DNA of 64,000 bases from Allodiplogaster sudhausi. Taxonomy: Eukaryota; Nematoda; Chromadorea; Rhabditida; Diplogasteridae. This document shows, piece by piece, positions 59,157 to 64,000 of the stretch. A program made the translations under genes and the position numbers. Where the stretch lies: positions 7,960,501 through 8,024,500 of the forward strand of contig CALZFC010000005.1 of assembly GCA_945643635.1 (NCBI GenBank), read 5' to 3'. The notes beneath the pieces are model-generated. The model was not told the origin of the DNA, did not search any database, and saw nothing but the letters and a program-made list of their open reading frames with translations. Numbering within the stretch: the stretch's first letter is position 1; each line of letters begins with the position of its first letter.

Positions 59157-59616
59157 AGAGAGAGAGAGAGAGAGAGTGGGAGAGAGACATGGAGGGTAAA
59201 AAGAACGTGTTGAGATCTCATGCGCGCAGTCAAAGAGACTTCAGTTGTCCTTAGTGAGTTTCTTCCGTTTCTATCTCCGATATCTCTTTCTCTTCCGTCC
59301 CTCTTCTTTCAGTTCATGAGTCAGTCGCCTGAGGGAATTGCTGCTGGACAGGATACGATTTTCGGCTCTTAGGCCATTTGCCGCCATGTCCAAGCAAGAA
59401 AACTCCCTGGATTATTTTTCAGCGAATTATTCTCAGCATTTCTTCTCTTACGACTACTGCAATATAAAAATGATTAAATGTATAATATGTACATAAAAAC
59501 ATGTTCGTGTGAGGAAAACAAGTTATGAGATACAGTATTATTAGAGTTTCTTCTCTTCGGCAAGGCAGACATTTCTGTGAGTGTACTGAGAGAGAAGAAG
59601 AATCATCATAGCTCCT
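58637..59616. other. Intergenic, AG/CT-rich
   Basis: (CT)n at about 58720-58800 and (AG)n at about 59120-59190; no supported exon. Confidence 0.4.
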
Positions 59617-60883
<1,267 letters not shown>

Positions 60884-62269
60884 TCTCTCCCTGGGGGGCA
60901 CTCTTCTTCTCTCTACTGATCGAGGGACAATCAAGACAATCGAGGCTGTTGTCGTACTGTTTCAGGAGGAAAAGGCTCTCAATTCCGAGAAAGCAAAAAA
61001 ATGGCGTGGATTTTCAGCTCGCAGGGGCGCTCATTGTCTCAGCGGAATGAATTTATACGGCTGACCACTGGCAGCGCCTCCCCTCCGCTCTGTGCATCTC
61101 TCTTTCTCTCTCTTCTCACCTCCAATATTCCCCTCCTCATCCTTAAACTCAATCTCCACTCATTTAGCCGATTGCGTCTTTGTCCCTTCCTCCTCTCTCT
61201 CGTTGTCTGACTATCCCTTGTCCTCTCTTTTTCACTCGCTCTCTCGCTTTCCTCCGTCCGGTTTCTTCAGAGAAAGGCTCTGGCTCACTTGCTCCTCTGA
61301 TTTTTTTTTCATTTCTAAATCGTACTTATACCGTAGCATACACGGAAAATTCACAAGAATCTTCTCTCGTATTAATGGGACTCTAGAACGAAGGCGTACG
61401 GATGCCGTCCTCTACTTCTTATTCTCTGATCATGTACACTCTCCTATTACATGAAAGAGAAAAGCTTCTTGTGAACTTGACCAACATATTAATGAGATTT
61501 AGTGTCAATTGTCGTAGATGACGGTAGGATATAATTGGGTCCTGGGACCCCGTTTATAAGAGAGGAAAAAAATTCTTATTAATTTTTCTTGGATGTTGCG
61601 GAGATATTGCACGTTGCTCAACTGTCATAGGACGCATATTCGGGAAGTCTAAGCGTCTCCTAGCGCCCCCTTTTATCTCACTAAAACAGCGTAATGAATT
61701 TGGCCCAAATACTGCTAAGGGATCGGTCGTTTTGCAAATACCGCAGGATCCCTCGGCAATCACCGATACGTTGTTCTCCGACGCCGCTTCCGACGCTGCC
61801 ATCTCACATGATGGCTAATGCCAGCCGGTTGCTCATTTCTCTCCTAGGGTCCCTTTTCTAAAGTTGTATTCCAAGTAGAACTTTATAAATAAGTGCAGAT
61901 AGTGCAAGCTCTGCCTATATCATCTCTGCAGCAGTGAGGAATATATAATTATAATAACGTCCATCTCCATGACCACTTATTTCATCATTTTGTCGAAGCG
62001 GTTCAGTTGGCGGCAGCGCGCTGCCGCTATTTGGGTTTTTGGTCTTACTTTCCTACTTTTAAAAAGCGTTTCAAATGCGCAACAACTTCACCTCCGTAGG
62101 TTTATCAGGGAAAAAAGGCCTAAAAAACACACATAGCAAACAAAAGATAAAACAATAATTTCACGCGGATTAATACTCTTTAGAGATCTTTACTAAAGGA
62201 AATAATTAGCCGAGCAAATAAGAAATCCTATGATCACCCAACAAACAGTGTTACCCGTTCTGATGCTAA
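60884..62269. other. Intergenic; one possible ORF remnant
   Basis: CT-rich sequence at 61085-61260. A minus-strand ORF at 61802-61554 (MAASEAASENNVSVIAEGSC, then GICKTTDPLAVFG) has a C..C pair and may be a decayed coding sequence; it has no recognisable family. Confidence 0.3.
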
Positions 62270-63986
62270 TTACGTGAACGTAATCTTGTCCTGAGGAATG
62301 TGTCCAATATCGCCGAGTGAGCGTATGGAAACCCGGCCATCCGGACGGACCACCAGCCAAGTGATTGAGCAGTTGCCAAGACTGATGCGGAGCCAGCCCT
62401 CGGGAGGGAATTGGAGAGCTCTTCAAAAATATATTTTCATTCATCAGGTTAATCAAGCAATATCAGGGAATTTGAAGGGGAATAATTGTCTATAATACTT
62501 TTCCAAAGAACATCTCGAAGATTTGAGGTTGGAAAGAGGAGAATAAATAACTTTACAGAGCCTTTTTTTAAAGAATGTGGAGAGGCATAAGCATAAACAA
62601 AGACTTGCAATTGGACGAGGAGATTTGAAAAATGGGATGAGATAAGAAGAGAGACCTGCAGACAAAGTAGCGGATGACATTGGCATGGCAGACGATGACC
62701 TCGAAAGATTCTTGCTTCTGCTTAGGCGATGCTCTGTGGATGTACTTGCGGAAGGCAGCCTCCACTCGCGCGCCCTCCGAGTAGAACTTCTCAAGGGACA
62801 TCATGGACAAGAGCTCCAGCTGAGAAAGGAACAGAAGTGATATCCAACCTTGTTGTGAGGTCTCCAGTGGCCGACGGGTGGCTCGGGAGGGTAGGGAGCG
62901 CCCTCCTCCAGCAGCGCGTCGCTCTTGCGAACCACTGACTCCGGCAGCTTCCCTGCAATCCACTCTTTCAATTAAACGGGCAATTAATGGTTGGCAGCAT
63001 TGACGCTTCTTTGCTTCGTATCACTGCACAGTCGAAATAAGAACACTTATTAATATTTTTAACAGGCAGTTTACTTGCAGAAAGCCGGCTGATGCTGCGC
63101 ATTATACTTTCAGAGCCATATATTAAGATGTGTTAGTAGGAGAAAGAAAAAGTGACAGACCGAGAATGATATGCGCGGTTTCGGTGGCGCGAGTCATCGT
63201 AGACATGATTAGTCGTTCGAATGGCTTCGCACTGTGAAGGCCAGCCAGACGAGCCCCCACGTAGGCCTGCAATGCACGAAGTGTTAAAGGAGAAGGAGGA
63301 TCCGAATAACACCCAGCTGTTTCTTCCACAAATCAAAATAAAAGAACTAAAATGAACACACAGCCTGCTCTCTTCCAAGGGAAGTCAATTCGAGATCAGT
63401 TGACTCCATGTTGTACTGCCCGTGACGAATGAGAATGATATTTCGAGTGGCCGTTGGTGTCATCTCAACATTCACGTCTTGAGATGTCTATTCTCTGGAT
63501 AGATGAGACTCACCTCAGTGAGCATCTTCTTCTTCTCTTCCTCATCCGCAGCATTGTGCTTCTTCTCATTCACTAGTGACTTCGGATCGCGGCTGCAAAT
63601 TCAATCAAGTTCAAAACGCAACCTATTAGAAAGTCTTGAAAGACGAGTTCACTGACAAGTCCCAATTGTCTTCCCATTTCTTGCTGATCGGGAAGACATC
63701 GGAGAATGCTGAAGACGAATTTGTCCAGGAAGCAGAAGCAGTGCTCGCGAATAGCTAAAAAGGTAGAATGAAAAGGAAAAGAAGCCAAGTCAATGGTTCC
63801 AAAATTATACAAATAGAACAGACCTAATTCTGATCATCGAAACCAATAAAATTCAAAGCAAACCTTGAGAGGAGCACAGGCAGAGATTAATTTAGAGTCA
63901 GAAATCTCGTCCTGGAAGACGTAGGCTGTCGCCGTTGCCGCGCTTCCAGCAAGAGCAACTTTGGCCAAGCGAGGCAGCCAACTCAT
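62270..63986 (-). CDS. pgam-5: PGAM5-type mitochondrial Ser/Thr protein phosphatase
   Basis: Starts at the ATG at 63986 with [27 protein letters not shown], an N-terminal hydrophobic anchor as in PGAM5. A charged linker ([18 protein letters not shown]) precedes the phosphatase core: [11 protein letters not shown] (catalytic His), [53 protein letters not shown], and [15 protein letters not shown] (second His). The C terminus is [20 protein letters not shown] then [15 protein letters not shown]. PGAM5 is a histidine phosphatase-fold enzyme that dephosphorylates Ser/Thr proteins at mitochondria and links to mitophagy and stress signalling. All key residues are present; about seven exons. Confidence 0.93.
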
Positions 63987-64000
63987 CTGTAAACACAGAC

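Overview
This is a eukaryotic window, almost certainly from a free-living or necromenic nematode. The evidence is a cuticle collagen with the Col_cuticle_N domain, a large patched-related (PTR) gene, histone 3' hairpins with the nematode-type C at the first loop position, short exons with mostly short AT-rich introns, and an interstitial run of the nematode telomere repeat TTAGGC. The very heavy load of (AG)n/(CT)n microsatellites and the protein set would suit a diplogastrid (Pristionchus-like) genome, but that placement is inference.

Layout. 0-0.9 kb: 5' part of a divergent SLC6-type transporter gene (minus). 1.3-1.9 kb: small secreted Cys-rich protein (plus). 2.2-4.0 kb: unrecognised eight-exon gene (minus). 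6.9-11.2 kb: a 4.3 kb TA-flanked terminal-inverted-repeat element holding a 1.3 kb fold-back with tRNA-like promoters and a broken, intron-containing copy of ribosomal protein S7. 11.4-14.3 kb: doublecortin-domain gene (plus). 14.95-17.7 kb: intronless replication-dependent histone genes H3, H2B, H2A on one strand, without H4. 18.4-26.4 kb (all minus): rab-21, a PPIH-type cyclophilin and a BTB/BACK gene; a 1.2 kb TIR element carrying a coiled-coil ORF sits in an intron of the BTB/BACK gene and a MITE abuts its start codon. 26.4-30.4 kb: gene-poor and AG-rich. 30.4-35.3 kb: PTR gene (plus). 36-39.8 kb: BTB gene(s) (minus). 39.8-44.9 kb: gene-poor, with a TTAA-flanked MITE. 44.9-48.8 kb (minus): a RGK-like GTPase and a small Ser/Pro-rich protein. 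48.9-54.2 kb: largely simple repeats. 54.3-58.6 kb (minus): three small genes of unknown function, two with duplicated 3' flanks. 59.6-60.9 kb: cuticle collagen (minus). 62.3-64.0 kb: PGAM5-type phosphatase (minus).

Multi-exon models were built by hand from reading frame, splice-site and phase agreement. Those described as phase-consistent keep one open frame across every junction; the others are approximate. Four well-framed introns appear to start with GC rather than GT, a recurrent oddity of the window. No prokaryote-type operons, CRISPR arrays or rRNA genes were seen.
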